Positions 16,130 through 25,101 of a DNA stretch of 64,000 nucleotides are shown here, in pieces (positions within the stretch are counted from its first letter, which is position 1; every line of letters begins with the position of its first letter). The notes beneath the pieces were generated by a model, which was not told where the DNA came from, made no database searches, and saw only the letters and a program-made list of their open reading frames with translations. This stretch comes from Alkalicoccobacillus gibsonii (GTDB lineage Bacteria; Bacillota; Bacilli; Bacillales; Bacillaceae_D). The translations under genes were made by a program, and so were the position numbers. Location: the NCBI RefSeq assembly GCF_016798245.1, contig NZ_JAEUZA010000003.1, positions 1 to 64,000 on the forward strand, read 5' to 3'.

Positions 16130-16990
16130 TTGAACAACCCCTTGGAGAAGTTAAAAGAACACGTAGGCTCCTTACCACGATCACAAAAGCTAGTCGTTGA
16201 TTATATCATTGGTCATTATACAGAAGTTGGTTTTATGACTGTCGAGCAACTAGCAACAAAGGTTGGGACAAGTACAACAACAGTTATGAGACTGATGGCA
16301 AACGTTGGCTACTCAGGTTATAGTGACTTTCAAAAGAACCTACAAATAGTCCTAAGAGAAGAATCAGCTCCACAAATAAGATTAGAAGAGAACTTGAGGA
16401 ATCGTACCCATAGTGAAGGATGGAGACGTCACTATGAACTTCAGTTAGATCAGATTCAGAGGGTCACTGAGTTAAATACAGAGGAAAACTTGGCTGAAGC
16501 AGTTAAATTGGTCACCAACGCAAGAAATAGATATTGTACAAGTGTCAGAAGTGGGTTGCCCGTTGCACAGTACTTAACACACAACTTGAATCGAATGATC
16601 GGTCAAACGAAACTAACACTTGCTGACTCAAGTGACTGGGCGGATGATGTAATTTCATTTTCAGATCAGGATGTACTCATTGCAGTAAGCTACTCAAGAT
16701 ACGGCTCACGTTTAATGGATTACGTTAATCAGGCTAAGAAAAAAGGCACAAAAATTATCACGATAACAGATAAGCTGTCTTCTCCTCTTACTCCGTACTC
16801 GGATGTAATGATTACGTGTCCAGCTGATAGCTTGGCATCACACAATTCTATTGTTTCTTCTATTTTTGTTGTTGATTATCTGATCAGTGCTCTTTCAGTC
16901 GAGAAATCAGAAACTATTTCAAAGAGGCTTACGGAGGTTGATCGTATCCTCAAGGACATGGAATACCATGTCTACAAAAAAAGAGAATGA
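16130..16990 (+). CDS. MurR/RpiR-family transcriptional regulator
   Basis: A 286-residue RpiR-type regulator with an N-terminal HTH_6 domain (residues 1-77; LPRSQKLVVDYIIGHYTEVG and ATKVGTSTTTVMRLMANVGY) and a C-terminal SIS domain (about 120-260; VLIAVSYSRYGSRLMDYVNQ). SIS domains usually sense phosphosugars or related acids. TTG start with AGGAGAGGAAG upstream. It lies inside the TRAP/aldolase/dehydrogenase cluster and is the likely local regulator, acting on the palindromes at 13709 and possibly 16085. Confidence 0.88.
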   Translation: MNNPLEKLKEHVGSLPRSQKLVVDYIIGHYTEVGFMTVEQLATKVGTSTTTVMRLMANVGYSGYSDFQKNLQIVLREESAPQIRLEENLRNRTHSEGWRRHYELQLDQIQRVTELNTEENLAEAVKLVTNARNRYCTSVRSGLPVAQYLTHNLNRMIGQTKLTLADSSDWADDVISFSDQDVLIAVSYSRYGSRLMDYVNQAKKKGTKIITITDKLSSPLTPYSDVMITCPADSLASHNSIVSSIFVVDYLISALSVEKSETISKRLTEVDRILKDMEYHVYKKRE

Positions 16991-17012
16991 TAATTGTAAA
17001 GGGTGTTTTTTG

Positions 17013-17906
17013 ATGAAGATCGGATTTCTAGGATTTGGCGAAGCAGCATATGAATTGTCTACAGGATTAAAAGAAGAAGGCTTACAGGCAATTCAAGCCT
17101 TTGATATCATGGCAGATGACGAGACGTTTGGTCTGAAGATTAAGGACCGGGCGCAACGTGTTGGAATTGAGCTAAAGACGACCTTAACTGAATTAGTAAC
17201 AGACATAGAGGTATTGTTCGTTGCTGTCCCTGCAAGTAAAGCGCTCGAAGTAAGTAAAAATGTTCGCGACCAACGCAACGGAAACACATTTTTATATGTA
17301 GATGTGTCTGCTTCGACACCTAAGGTAAAGCAAGATATTGAAGCTGGCTTAACAGAGGATGGTATTGCTTTTGTTGATGCTGCTATGCTCGGGCCACTAC
17401 CTGTATACAAACACAAGGTACCCATCTCAGTAAGTGGAAACGGGACGGATGAGCTGATTGCTAAGATGGAACCATATCATATGAATATTACTTCTGTCGG
17501 GAAGCGAGCAGGTGATGCTTCCGCTGTTAAATTAATCCGAAGTGTATTCATGAAAGGGCTTGTGGGTCTTTATTTGGAAACATTAGAAGCCTCGGAAGCT
17601 TTTAATGTATCTGAAGAAGTACTATCGTCCTTAGAGAATACGATGGATAGTCATTCCTTTATCGATACATTAAATCGTCTCGTAACAGGAAGCGCAGTCC
17701 ATGCAGAAAGAAGAGCATTTGAGCTTAGCGGGTCAATTGAAATGATGCAGGAAGCAGGTATCAATGCAAACCTGACTCAGGCTGCCAAAGATCGACTGGT
17801 AGAGCTTGCCGAGGTTTCCGTTCCATATCAAGGCGAAGAGAAGCCGGATACGTGGAAACAGGTATTGACGAGGTACGAGCTCTCAAAGAGCAATGAAGGA
17901 AAATAA
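17013..17906 (+). CDS. NAD(P)-dependent oxidoreductase, DUF1932 C-terminus
   Basis: A beta-hydroxyacid-dehydrogenase-like protein of 297 residues. The Rossmann motif MKIGFLGFGEAAYELSTGL starts the protein. A catalytic-domain segment FVDAAMLGPLPVYKHKVPIS follows, and the C-terminal helical domain (from about residue 180, KLIRSVFMKGLVGLYLETLE) is of DUF1932 type. ATG at 17013 is chosen over upstream in-frame starts inside the RpiR gene because AAAGGGTG lies before it. It begins 22 bp after the regulator gene and probably oxidises a hydroxy acid fed into or out of the aldolase step. Confidence 0.83.
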   Translation: MKIGFLGFGEAAYELSTGLKEEGLQAIQAFDIMADDETFGLKIKDRAQRVGIELKTTLTELVTDIEVLFVAVPASKALEVSKNVRDQRNGNTFLYVDVSASTPKVKQDIEAGLTEDGIAFVDAAMLGPLPVYKHKVPISVSGNGTDELIAKMEPYHMNITSVGKRAGDASAVKLIRSVFMKGLVGLYLETLEASEAFNVSEEVLSSLENTMDSHSFIDTLNRLVTGSAVHAERRAFELSGSIEMMQEAGINANLTQAAKDRLVELAEVSVPYQGEEKPDTWKQVLTRYELSKSNEGK

Positions 17907-17922
17907 ATGTTTAACTTCTAAT

Positions 17923-17984
17923 AACTTCTATGTAGACTAAAAGAACGAGAATGAATCGTTTATGTCTGCATAGAAGTTTTTTTA
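17923..17984 (+). terminator. Terminator ending the TRAP cluster
   Basis: AACTTCTATGTAGAC (17923-17937) pairs with GTCTGCATAGAAGTT (17964-17978, one bulge), followed by seven T residues. The loop is long. Confidence 0.75.
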
Positions 17985-18004
17985 TGGATTGGGGTTGAAA
18001 AGGC

Positions 18005-18982
18005 ATGTTGAAGCAGTATCCACTTGAATGTTATATCGGTCCCACTCTGGACCTGGAGACGATCTTTAACGAGGGGGAGCACTGGGGAGAACCGGCGATT
18101 GGGTTTGATGGTTCGTTGTATTTTTTACGTATTTTAAATGAGGAAGCTTATAACGAGGTGATCCTAAACAACTCGACCGACACTCCCTTTGACTTTGAAG
18201 TTGCCATTTTGACTAATCACCAGGTAGAAGTATTTACAGTAAAAAATCAAACGAAGGCTTATCATTTTGTGCAGCCTCTACCAAAGGGGCGTTTAATTAT
18301 GGTGGATGCTAGAGTATCTTACTATGGTAATGGCGTGTTTGACCAGAATGCGAGTGTATTTAAACGTGTAGGAAATGAACTACAACCTTTACGAGAGTTT
18401 TTAATAGGTGATGGAATCAGTCATCTTTATACAACGGAAATAGGGACCATTTGGACAGGATATTTTGATGAAGGGATCTTTGGGAGTCATGGGTGGGGTG
18501 ATCCATGGTTAAAAGGCTCTCCGACTCCAATTGGAGAAGCAGGCGTGATCCAGTGGAATTCAAAAGGGGACCAATTATTTCCGAACGAACAGGTGTACAT
18601 TGCAGAGTGCTATTCAATGAATGTTGTGTCTAATCACGAAGTTTGGTTTTATTATTATGATTCATTCAAAATTGTTCATTTAAAAGACGGAGAGTATAAA
18701 GGGTATGATCCTTTTCTCGAATTTGCTAGCGATCTTGTCGTAAATGAAACACATCTAATGTTGCGGGTGGATGCTGATTTTTACCTTTATGAGATTGAAA
18801 AGGATGGATTAAAGAAGATAGCGAGGCTTCATTTAGTCAACGAGAATGAAAAGAAGATGGGCGTCGCGAATACATCCTTTGATGTTAGAGGGGATCGAAT
18901 GGTTTTTCAATCTCGACAGTATCTTTACGATGTCCGGTTGCATGAAATTGTGGAGATGGTGAAGGAGAAGATGGGGGAATGA
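18005..18982 (+). CDS. Hypothetical beta-propeller-like protein
   Basis: A 325-residue soluble protein without signal or membrane segments. It is rich in short beta strands with repeated pairs such as GEPAIGFDGSLYFLR, TTEIGTIWTGYFDEGIFGSH and NEVWFYYYDSFKIVHLKD, suggesting a propeller fold. Not assignable to a named family. Its stop is 1 bp from the ATG of the M29 aminopeptidase gene, so they form an operon and are probably co-translated. A role with that peptidase is inference. Confidence 0.65.
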   Translation: MLKQYPLECYIGPTLDLETIFNEGEHWGEPAIGFDGSLYFLRILNEEAYNEVILNNSTDTPFDFEVAILTNHQVEVFTVKNQTKAYHFVQPLPKGRLIMVDARVSYYGNGVFDQNASVFKRVGNELQPLREFLIGDGISHLYTTEIGTIWTGYFDEGIFGSHGWGDPWLKGSPTPIGEAGVIQWNSKGDQLFPNEQVYIAECYSMNVVSNHEVWFYYYDSFKIVHLKDGEYKGYDPFLEFASDLVVNETHLMLRVDADFYLYEIEKDGLKKIARLHLVNENEKKMGVANTSFDVRGDRMVFQSRQYLYDVRLHEIVEMVKEKMGE

Positions 18983-18983
18983 G

Positions 18984-20216
18984 ATGGAGTTTAATGATAA
19001 ATTAAATAAGTACGTGGATTTAATTCTAAGAGTTGGTTTAAACATTAAACATGGAGACTTCATTCAACTTAAATGTAACACTGACCATATTCATATCGCT
19101 CGACTTTTAGTTCGGCGCGCATATGAGCTCGGTGCTGCCTACGTTATGTTGGACTTACAGGATGATGAGATTGATTCAGCACGGTATGATTCTCTTCATA
19201 GTTCTTTCATAGATACATTTCCTGATATTCTTGCTGATCAAAAATTAGCTCTATACAAAGAGAAATTTTTACAAATTACACTTATTGCACCCCACTCTAC
19301 AATAGGTAGAGATCTTGATAGTGTGCGGATGCATCGAATAAATAAAGCGAAATCTCTAGCCATGCGTGATGTCATGACCTATGGTATGGAGAATCATTGT
19401 AAGTGGGTCGTAGCAGCTGTAGCTACGAGTAAATGGGCTAAATTAGTATTTCCTGATGAAGAAAATGATCATGCGATACATCAGCTTTGGGAACAGATTT
19501 TTAAAGCAACGAGAGTACTGGAAAGGAACCCTGTCCTCAAATGGGAAGAACATATTAAGTTGCTTGAAACCTATCAAATGATCCTCAATGAAAGGCAGTT
19601 TAAGGAGTTACACTTTCTTGGAGAAGAAACAGATCTATATGTGGGGCTAGTTGAAGGCCATAACTGGATTGGCGGATTAGAAAAAACAACTTCAGGTGAA
19701 TCGTTTATTTCTAATCTCCCTGTTGAAGAGGTATGGACGATGCCACACGCTCATCGAGTGAGCGGACACGTTAAACTGACCAAGCCGTTTTGGATAGAGG
19801 GGCACCTTGTTTCGAACCTGAAAATTCATTTCAAAGATGGAGATGTGACGAAGGTTGTATGCGATGAAGAAGAGATTGTGAATCAACTTTTACGTACAGA
19901 TATTGGTGCAAGTAGGTTAGGTGAAGTGGCTCTCGTTTCAATAGATTCTCCAATTGAGCAGACTGGCTTGTATTTTCACGAAACTCTTTTCGATGAGAAT
20001 GCAGCTAGTCATTTAGCATTTGGTCAAGCGTATTCAGATAATCTGGTAGGGTGTGACCAGCTAAGTAAAGAAGAGAGAGTCCAAAGAGGTATGAATGAAT
20101 CCGCTATTCACGTTGATTTTATGATTGGTAGTAAAGATATGAACGTGTTCGGTGTTACTTATGATGGACAACGAGAATTAATCATGGAACATGGAAAATG
20201 GGCTTTAAGTAATTAA
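18984..20216 (+). CDS. M29-family aminopeptidase (AmpS/aminopeptidase T)
   Basis: A 410-residue metallo-aminopeptidase of family M29, cytosolic. N-terminal domain: LNKYVDLILRVGLNIKHGDF. The C-terminal metal-site region is complete in outline: NLPVEEVWTMPHAHRVSG, SRLGEVALVSIDSPIE, YFHETLFDENAASHLAFGQA and IHVDFMIGSKDMNVFG. These supply the Glu, Glu, His, Tyr, His and Asp ligands known in AmpS. It removes N-terminal residues from peptides in a two-metal reaction. Its 3' end contains the first copy of an 11-bp direct repeat. Confidence 0.92.
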   Translation: MEFNDKLNKYVDLILRVGLNIKHGDFIQLKCNTDHIHIARLLVRRAYELGAAYVMLDLQDDEIDSARYDSLHSSFIDTFPDILADQKLALYKEKFLQITLIAPHSTIGRDLDSVRMHRINKAKSLAMRDVMTYGMENHCKWVVAAVATSKWAKLVFPDEENDHAIHQLWEQIFKATRVLERNPVLKWEEHIKLLETYQMILNERQFKELHFLGEETDLYVGLVEGHNWIGGLEKTTSGESFISNLPVEEVWTMPHAHRVSGHVKLTKPFWIEGHLVSNLKIHFKDGDVTKVVCDEEEIVNQLLRTDIGASRLGEVALVSIDSPIEQTGLYFHETLFDENAASHLAFGQAYSDNLVGCDQLSKEERVQRGMNESAIHVDFMIGSKDMNVFGVTYDGQRELIMEHGKWALSN

Positions 20217-20238
20217 GGCGGAGCAAAGCTTTAAGTAA
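20202..20238. repeat. Direct repeat GCTTTAAGTAA across the stop codon
   Basis: GCTTTAAGTAA occurs at 20202-20212, covering the last aminopeptidase codons, and at 20228-20238 just beyond the stop, 26 bp apart. It immediately precedes the 21-bp periodic array and may be a degenerate lead-in to it. Confidence 0.6.
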
Positions 20239-20253
20239 GGAGTACGGGTATTC

Positions 20254-20550
20254 CTTGGTAAATTGCTCATACCTCTTGAGTAGCTATTCTCTCATCTTGG
20301 TAAGAGAGGGTTGGCCTTGATGGAGATGACGTTTAGCTTGGTATTTTCTTGATTTCCCTTAGTAAAGAAGCGTTTGTTCTTGGTATGGAAGATATTTATC
20401 TTGGTAACAGGTGAATTCCTTGTTAAATAGAGCCATGCTCTTGGTAAAAGAGCATGGCTCTAGGGGGTGGGAGGGTTCTTGGTTCGTGTCCCCTCTTTTC
20501 CTTAGTTAATAACTGCGTGATCTTGGTGATTACGCTTTTTGTCTCGGTAA
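20254..20550. repeat. 21-bp periodic CTTGGTAA array (copy 2)
   Basis: About 14-15 units. The keyword CTTGGTAA or a variant starts at 20254, 20275, 20296, 20316, 20337, 20358, 20379, 20400, 20419, 20440, 20478, 20501, 20522 and 20543 (CTCGGTAA). One unit near 20461 is blurred. Spacing is 19-21 bp apart from the irregular 20440-20501 stretch. Bases between keywords vary, but some flanks are complementary: AGAGCCATGCT and its partner around 20440 form a stem of about 14 bp with the keyword in the loop, and GCGTGAT/ATTACGC flank the 20522 unit. It fills the 313 bp between convergent genes, and the last unit lies inside the HAD coding end. Confidence 0.75.
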
Positions 20551-21201
20551 ATGAATTTCTAATAGCTCTTTTATCTCCATTAGGTCATTAATGACAAAGT
20601 CAGCTTGTGCTAATTCGTCTGCTTGGGCAAATTCAAATTGACATCCAATGGATCGTAATCCGTTGTCTTTGGCTGCGTTGATGTCTGAGAGACGATCACC
20701 TACGACTACAGCTTGGTTGATGTGATGAGTTGTGAGGATTTTTTTGACAAGATCTCCTTTGTTCAGTGTTTCAATCTGTTGAATGCTGAAGGTTTCTTCG
20801 ATCCACTCATCTAGTTGGTAGTACTGAACAATAGCAGCGAGGTAATCAATTAATCCGTTGCTAGCAATGTAAATAGAATAGTTTTGGTCCTTAAGGTATT
20901 GGAAAAGCTCTTGTACATTAGGATAGAGGGCACCTTGGCCGTTATGTATGTTTGTGATGAGTGTGGTCAGAAAGTATGCATCTGTTTGCTTGCGGATATC
21001 CTCAGAGTGAGTGGGCAGTAAGGTTTCCCATACTTTTGGGAGGGGAACGCCCATAATCTCACGATAGGTATCAATGGGAGTTGGCCCGTCCCATTCGTTA
21101 ATCGAGCGCAAATGATCAAATGTATCATCTAACGAGCATTCGAGTATTTTGTCGGTTTGAAACAGGGTACCATCCATATCAAATATGACTGCTAGGTTCA
21201 T
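20530..21201 (-). CDS. HAD-superfamily hydrolase (phosphatase)
   Basis: A haloacid-dehalogenase-fold phosphatase of about 223 residues. Motif I is AVIFDMDGTLFQT with the nucleophile Asp, motif II is IYIASNG, the motif III lysine lies around LNKGDLVKK, and motif IV is VVVGDRLSDINAAK. The cap domain follows motif I, as in Gph/YhcW-like enzymes. Start at 21201 because AAGGAG is 8 bp upstream. Its C-terminal residues (LPRQKA) are encoded by the last unit of the adjacent 21-bp array. Phosphate substrate unknown. Confidence 0.88.
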   Translation of the reverse strand: MNLAVIFDMDGTLFQTDKILECSLDDTFDHLRSINEWDGPTPIDTYREIMGVPLPKVWETLLPTHSEDIRKQTDAYFLTTLITNIHNGQGALYPNVQELFQYLKDQNYSIYIASNGLIDYLAAIVQYYQLDEWIEETFSIQQIETLNKGDLVKKILTTHHINQAVVVGDRLSDINAAKDNGLRSIGCQFEFAQADELAQADFVINDLMEIKELLEIHLPRQKA

Positions 21202-21247
21202 ATTCATCGCTCCTTCTTTTGACAGTTCTTTTTCATTATAACGAATA

Positions 21248-21279
21248 AGACCACGCATTAGTGAAAAAGTGCGTGGTCT
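21248..21279 (-). terminator. Hairpin after the GT2 gene
   Basis: AGACCACGCA and TGCGTGGTCT form a perfect 10-bp stem with a 12-nt loop between the glycosyltransferase stop and the HAD start. On the minus strand the trailing T run is poor (TTATTCGTTAT), so it may be a weak terminator or a processing site. Confidence 0.55.
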
Positions 21280-21284
21280 GCGAT

Positions 21285-22784
21285 TTATGCCTTATGGCGA
21301 CTGCGTAATGTCCAGATTTTGTAGATCATGACCGATGATGCAAAAATGGTCAGGTAGGTAAGGACAAGCCAGCCGAAGCGAAGATAGGGTTCTGTTAGTT
21401 CTTGAATCTCTGTGCTCGTTAAGAATTCTCTGTAATGGATTGAAGCGAGCACAATACCTGCAATCATCAGAGCGAAGAGACCAAGACCCTGCCAAAGCTT
21501 GCTTCTGGTTGTACCGTTTTCTGCTTGATATTGCTGTGCCCAGCCGTCCTTCTTGTAAGGAGATAGCTTATCAAGCCAAACCTGGATAAAGGTTAGGAAG
21601 TTTACCCATAAGTAAATTTCTGTACTAATGACCAGGCCACCGAGGAATACATCTATGGGTCGACTCATGGGTGTTTTTAAGGCCAAGATCAAGTTCAAGA
21701 TCGAGGCGAGGGCGACGGGAATGATCCAAACCCATGACCAGACAAATTGATCAGTTGAGATAGATACGGTTAAGAGTAAGAAAAATAAGATACGAATAAA
21801 AAGGTCAATAAACGTCTTCATCTGTGACCGCCAAAGCATCCCGTAATGCCTCGTTTTGATTTTAATATCTTTATTCGTTAAAAGATCAACTGTGCCACCG
21901 CGCCATTTGTTTCGCTGTTGGCGGTAGGTGTGGTAAGATCTCATCGCGTCCACAAAGCAACGCGCGTCTGGACTGATTAACGTTTTCCATTTTAATTTTT
22001 GGAGCTGCCAGGTGAGGAGCATATCTTCGACGTCACTATCGTTTTGCCATGGCCCGTCCAGATTATTTTCATCAACGATTTTTTGTAGTGCTTCTGGACG
22101 AAACAGTGTTGCTTGTCCGCCGAGCACATACGTACTACCTCCGTGATATTGGAGGTTAAGAATCCAGCTTGCCATATCTTGTTTCTGCTGATGGGTCCAC
22201 CAGCGTTGGATGGCACCTCCGTATAATCCACTTTGAATCTTCTGCTCATAATATGGGTCATCCCGTGTAATAGAGCTTTTTTTCAGCGGCATTCTCATTG
22301 TATATTTTGCCATGACTCCCCCGATGTTACGAGCACTCATTAGACCGTTCCACAAATGAATCAAAGCTTTAGGAGCGAGACGGCTATCTGCATCCATACC
22401 AAGAATCGCTTTTACCGCAGGCTTGTACTTTTCCTGAAAAGGCGTTAATTTATTCTCATATAACTCCATTACATCTCCGTAGATGCTTTTCCATGCTGTA
22501 TTAAGTGCGCCAACCTTCCGCTGCTTGTTTCCTTCTGTTTTTAACACAATAATTCGCAGGTCCAATTCCTGACCGGCCTTTAGGGCTTCTTCCTCGGTAC
22601 GGTCTGTACAATTATCAGCAATAACGAAGACATCTAATTCTACATTGGGAGGTAATTCTTGATCGGCTAATCCTTCTAAGCAATCACGGATGGAGAGTTC
22701 TTCGTTGTGAGCGGGGATAAAGGCAACAATTCTCGGTTTTACATAGACACGCTTTAATGCTGAGATATCAATCGCTGGATTCAT
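21285..22784 (-). CDS. Membrane glycosyltransferase, GT2 family
   Basis: A 499-residue processive-type glycosyltransferase. Cytosolic GT-A domain: RIVAFIPAHNEELSIRDCL, the DxD motif in LGMDADSRLA (Asp131, Asp133), the acceptor acid in DSDVEDMLLTWQL and the Q-x-x-RW-like RQQRNKWRGG. It is followed by three to five membrane helices (about 335-390 and 440-490). Start at 22784 is set by GGAGGG. Such enzymes make or anchor surface polysaccharide or glycolipid. The sugar and product cannot be read. The following HAD gene may belong to the same unit. Confidence 0.9.
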   Translation of the reverse strand: MNPAIDISALKRVYVKPRIVAFIPAHNEELSIRDCLEGLADQELPPNVELDVFVIADNCTDRTEEEALKAGQELDLRIIVLKTEGNKQRKVGALNTAWKSIYGDVMELYENKLTPFQEKYKPAVKAILGMDADSRLAPKALIHLWNGLMSARNIGGVMAKYTMRMPLKKSSITRDDPYYEQKIQSGLYGGAIQRWWTHQQKQDMASWILNLQYHGGSTYVLGGQATLFRPEALQKIVDENNLDGPWQNDSDVEDMLLTWQLQKLKWKTLISPDARCFVDAMRSYHTYRQQRNKWRGGTVDLLTNKDIKIKTRHYGMLWRSQMKTFIDLFIRILFFLLLTVSISTDQFVWSWVWIIPVALASILNLILALKTPMSRPIDVFLGGLVISTEIYLWVNFLTFIQVWLDKLSPYKKDGWAQQYQAENGTTRSKLWQGLGLFALMIAGIVLASIHYREFLTSTEIQELTEPYLRFGWLVLTYLTIFASSVMIYKIWTLRSRHKA

Positions 22785-22896
22785 CGTTTCCCTCCGAATA
22801 GACATTCGAATTTTTTTCTAGTCTATTCAGGAATTGGGACAAAAGAACTCAAATAGGAAAAAAGAGATGGTGTTTTGGGGTGCTAAAAGTCTGGAA

Positions 22897-22929
22897 ATAA
22901 AAAAGGCACAACTCTAAAAGAGATGTGCC
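22897..22929 (-). terminator. Terminator after the GH1 gene
   Basis: GGCACA-A-CTCT and AGAG-A-TGTGCC form a stem with loop AAAA. On the minus strand it is followed by TTTTTTATT. Confidence 0.85.
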
Positions 22930-22936
22930 AGAAACC

Positions 22937-24388
<1,452 letters not shown>

Positions 24389-24501
24389 TTAGTGATTGGT
24401 TTAGTATTCGAATATCCATCTTAATGGATTCATACATTAATCATACCTTTCATTATTTTAGAAAACTGGTCTAAATGAGACGAGTATGGAGGTGAGGAGG
24501 T

Positions 24502-25086
24502 TTGAGTGTTCTCGAATTCATTTCATCCATTGTCCGTTCAAGTGTTTGGCCTCTTACATTATTAATGATCCTTTTGATGCTAAAGGCACCGATCACACAG
24601 TTAGTTCAGTCCATTCGTAGTATTTCATACCGAGATGTACGTATAGATGTGGGGGAGCAGCTACAACTAATTGAACAATCAACCCAAGCTAACACCATGC
24701 AGACAGTATTAATTCAAAGCGAGGAGGATGACGAAGTAGAGAGTCCACGACCAACTCCACTACCGGTTGAACAAATTGCCCATGTTTCTCCACGTGCAGC
24801 TGTACTCTATGTTTGGTCGATTGTCGAAAAGGAAACAGAAGACCTATTACAGGTCATAAGTAAGTCTATTCATACAGATGAGTCACAAAAATTAGACTCA
24901 TTAAAGAAACATCATGTGCTCGATGCGCCATTGCTGAAGATGTTTGTCGACTTAAAGAAATTATATGAACATGTAGCAGCAGAAGCCTATATACAAGTAA
25001 CGCCATCAGAAGCATTAAGATACTGCGAGCTTTGTGAAAGGATTCGCTATCAATTAACGTTAAATGAAAAAAAACACCGCGATTAA
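24502..25086 (+). CDS. Membrane-anchored hypothetical protein
   Basis: TTG start preceded by GGTGAGGAGG. A single N-terminal membrane span (residues about 9-30, SIVRSSVWPLTLLMILLMLK) anchors a 160-residue cytosolic part. That part has a polar linker (residues 70-90) and a helical C-terminal domain (PRAAVLYVWSIVEKETEDLL, ALRYCELCERIRYQLTLNEK) similar to the DUF4145/HEPN-like helical regions of many membrane proteins. Function unknown. It ends at a terminator shared with the convergent symporter gene. Confidence 0.65.
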   Translation: MSVLEFISSIVRSSVWPLTLLMILLMLKAPITQLVQSIRSISYRDVRIDVGEQLQLIEQSTQANTMQTVLIQSEEDDEVESPRPTPLPVEQIAHVSPRAAVLYVWSIVEKETEDLLQVISKSIHTDESQKLDSLKKHHVLDAPLLKMFVDLKKLYEHVAAEAYIQVTPSEALRYCELCERIRYQLTLNEKKHRD

Positions 25087-25097
25087 GCGGTGTTTTT
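25071..25097. terminator. Bidirectional terminator
   Basis: AAAACACCGC-GATTAA-GCGGTGTTTT is a perfect stem with A and T runs on both sides. It serves both convergent genes and overlaps the last codons of the left gene. Confidence 0.9.
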
Positions 25098-25101
25098 CAT
25101 A

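Noticed and set aside
16887-17012. N-terminal extension of the DUF1932 dehydrogenase
   Set aside because: It overlaps the RpiR gene; the Rossmann motif begins exactly at the ATG at 17013, which has AAAGGGTG upstream.
20254-20550. CRISPR array
   Set aside because: Keyword is only 8 bp and degenerate, the gaps are 13 bp and no cas genes are present.
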